From positions 1 to 64,000 of the forward strand of contig NZ_QTPP01000013.1 in the NCBI RefSeq assembly GCF_003853415.1: DNA of 64,000 nt, given 5' to 3'. Position 1 is the stretch's first letter. Each line of letters opens with the position of its first letter. Of this stretch, positions 63,776 to 64,000 are shown in pieces. A model generated the notes under the pieces. It was not told the origin of the DNA and made no database searches. It saw only the letters and a list, made by a program, of their open reading frames with translations. Made by a program: the position numbers and the translations under genes. The stretch comes from Burkholderia sp. Bp9142 (GTDB taxonomy: Bacteria > Pseudomonadota > Gammaproteobacteria > Burkholderiales > Burkholderiaceae).

Positions 63776-64000
63776 GGAGCGCGTCAGGTCAGTCTATCTT
63801 GGGTATTCGTATTTCCCGGTTGATGCGCGCGTTTTCTGTTGCGCTGCACATTTGAGCGCCCTGCGCGTGTGTCGTCCGACGGGCTCATGTCGACCCAAAC
63901 CGGTCCCCCGCAACATGGGTGACCGAATGGCAGCTATCGAGTGGCGAGCGGTCATCCGTTGCCCCGGTGCCTGTCGTTCACACGGTACGCACCCCGTTGT
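63776..64000. other. Right-end spacer
   Basis: The last 225 bp hold no gene or clear hairpin that I can support. The next gene probably starts beyond the window. Confidence 0.5.

Overview
The window is high-GC (mid to upper 60s by eye) Burkholderia-type DNA. This call rests on the Burkholderia-style porin, the PHA genes, the many universal stress proteins and the dense ATGA-coupled operons. Gene content and order from 0.24 to 28.6 kb resemble what I remember as the low-oxygen-activated (lxa) locus on chromosome 2 of the Burkholderia cepacia complex. That comparison is from memory, not from an alignment.

Region 1 (0.24-28.6 kb) is a low-oxygen survival island. A leftward operon encodes a phasin, an acetoacetyl-CoA reductase, a PHA synthase, a phosphotransacetylase and a Zn alcohol dehydrogenase. 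A divergent operon encodes a universal stress protein and acetate kinase. Further units encode four more Usp proteins, a second Zn alcohol dehydrogenase, a nitroreductase, a small cytochrome c, a SulP transporter, BON and Hsp20 proteins, a DUF1488 protein, a lipoprotein, a fused APH/P-loop kinase, a DHH phosphoesterase, a nicotinate phosphoribosyltransferase and a CBS protein. Control genes lie in the middle: a PAS histidine kinase with a FixL-like histidine, a NarL/FixJ-type response regulator, and an FNR protein that keeps all four Fe-S cysteines. I found 12 FNR-type boxes (TTGAY-N4-RTCAA), all inside this region and nearly all in front of its transcription units. Two promoters, for fnr and for the small-ORF/sulP unit, share a separate element with GTAGGA and TCCTAC exactly 30 bp apart. 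This suggests a FixLJ-to-FNR cascade.

Region 2 (29.3-40.6 kb) handles organosulfur compounds: a porin, SoxC/SoxD-like sulfite dehydrogenase subunits, two flavin monooxygenases, an SfnB-like acyl-CoA dehydrogenase homologue, an ABC importer and a TauD-type dioxygenase.

Region 3 (40.9-48.3 kb) holds a MEDS-domain hybrid kinase, a broken MgtC-like gene, a hipBA module with four evenly spaced operator-like repeats, and a multi-PAS kinase.

Region 4 (48.55-52.07 kb) is a Tn3-family element with 38-bp inverted repeats and a 5-bp target duplication (TATTC). It carries a 532-aa protein that looks like a possible secreted effector. An IS3-family copy sits inside it, and only the last ~66 codons of tnpA remain.

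Region 5 (52.1-64 kb) is a mosaic: two AraC regulators, FmdB and cold-shock proteins, a full-length RpoD paralogue with a small rpoD-like fragment nearby, a VOC protein, a truncated psuG, a 22-residue leucine-rich-repeat membrane protein, cytochrome b561 and a family-2 glycosyltransferase. The first ~240 bases hold an abnormal C-rich tract that may be a sequencing or assembly artefact.
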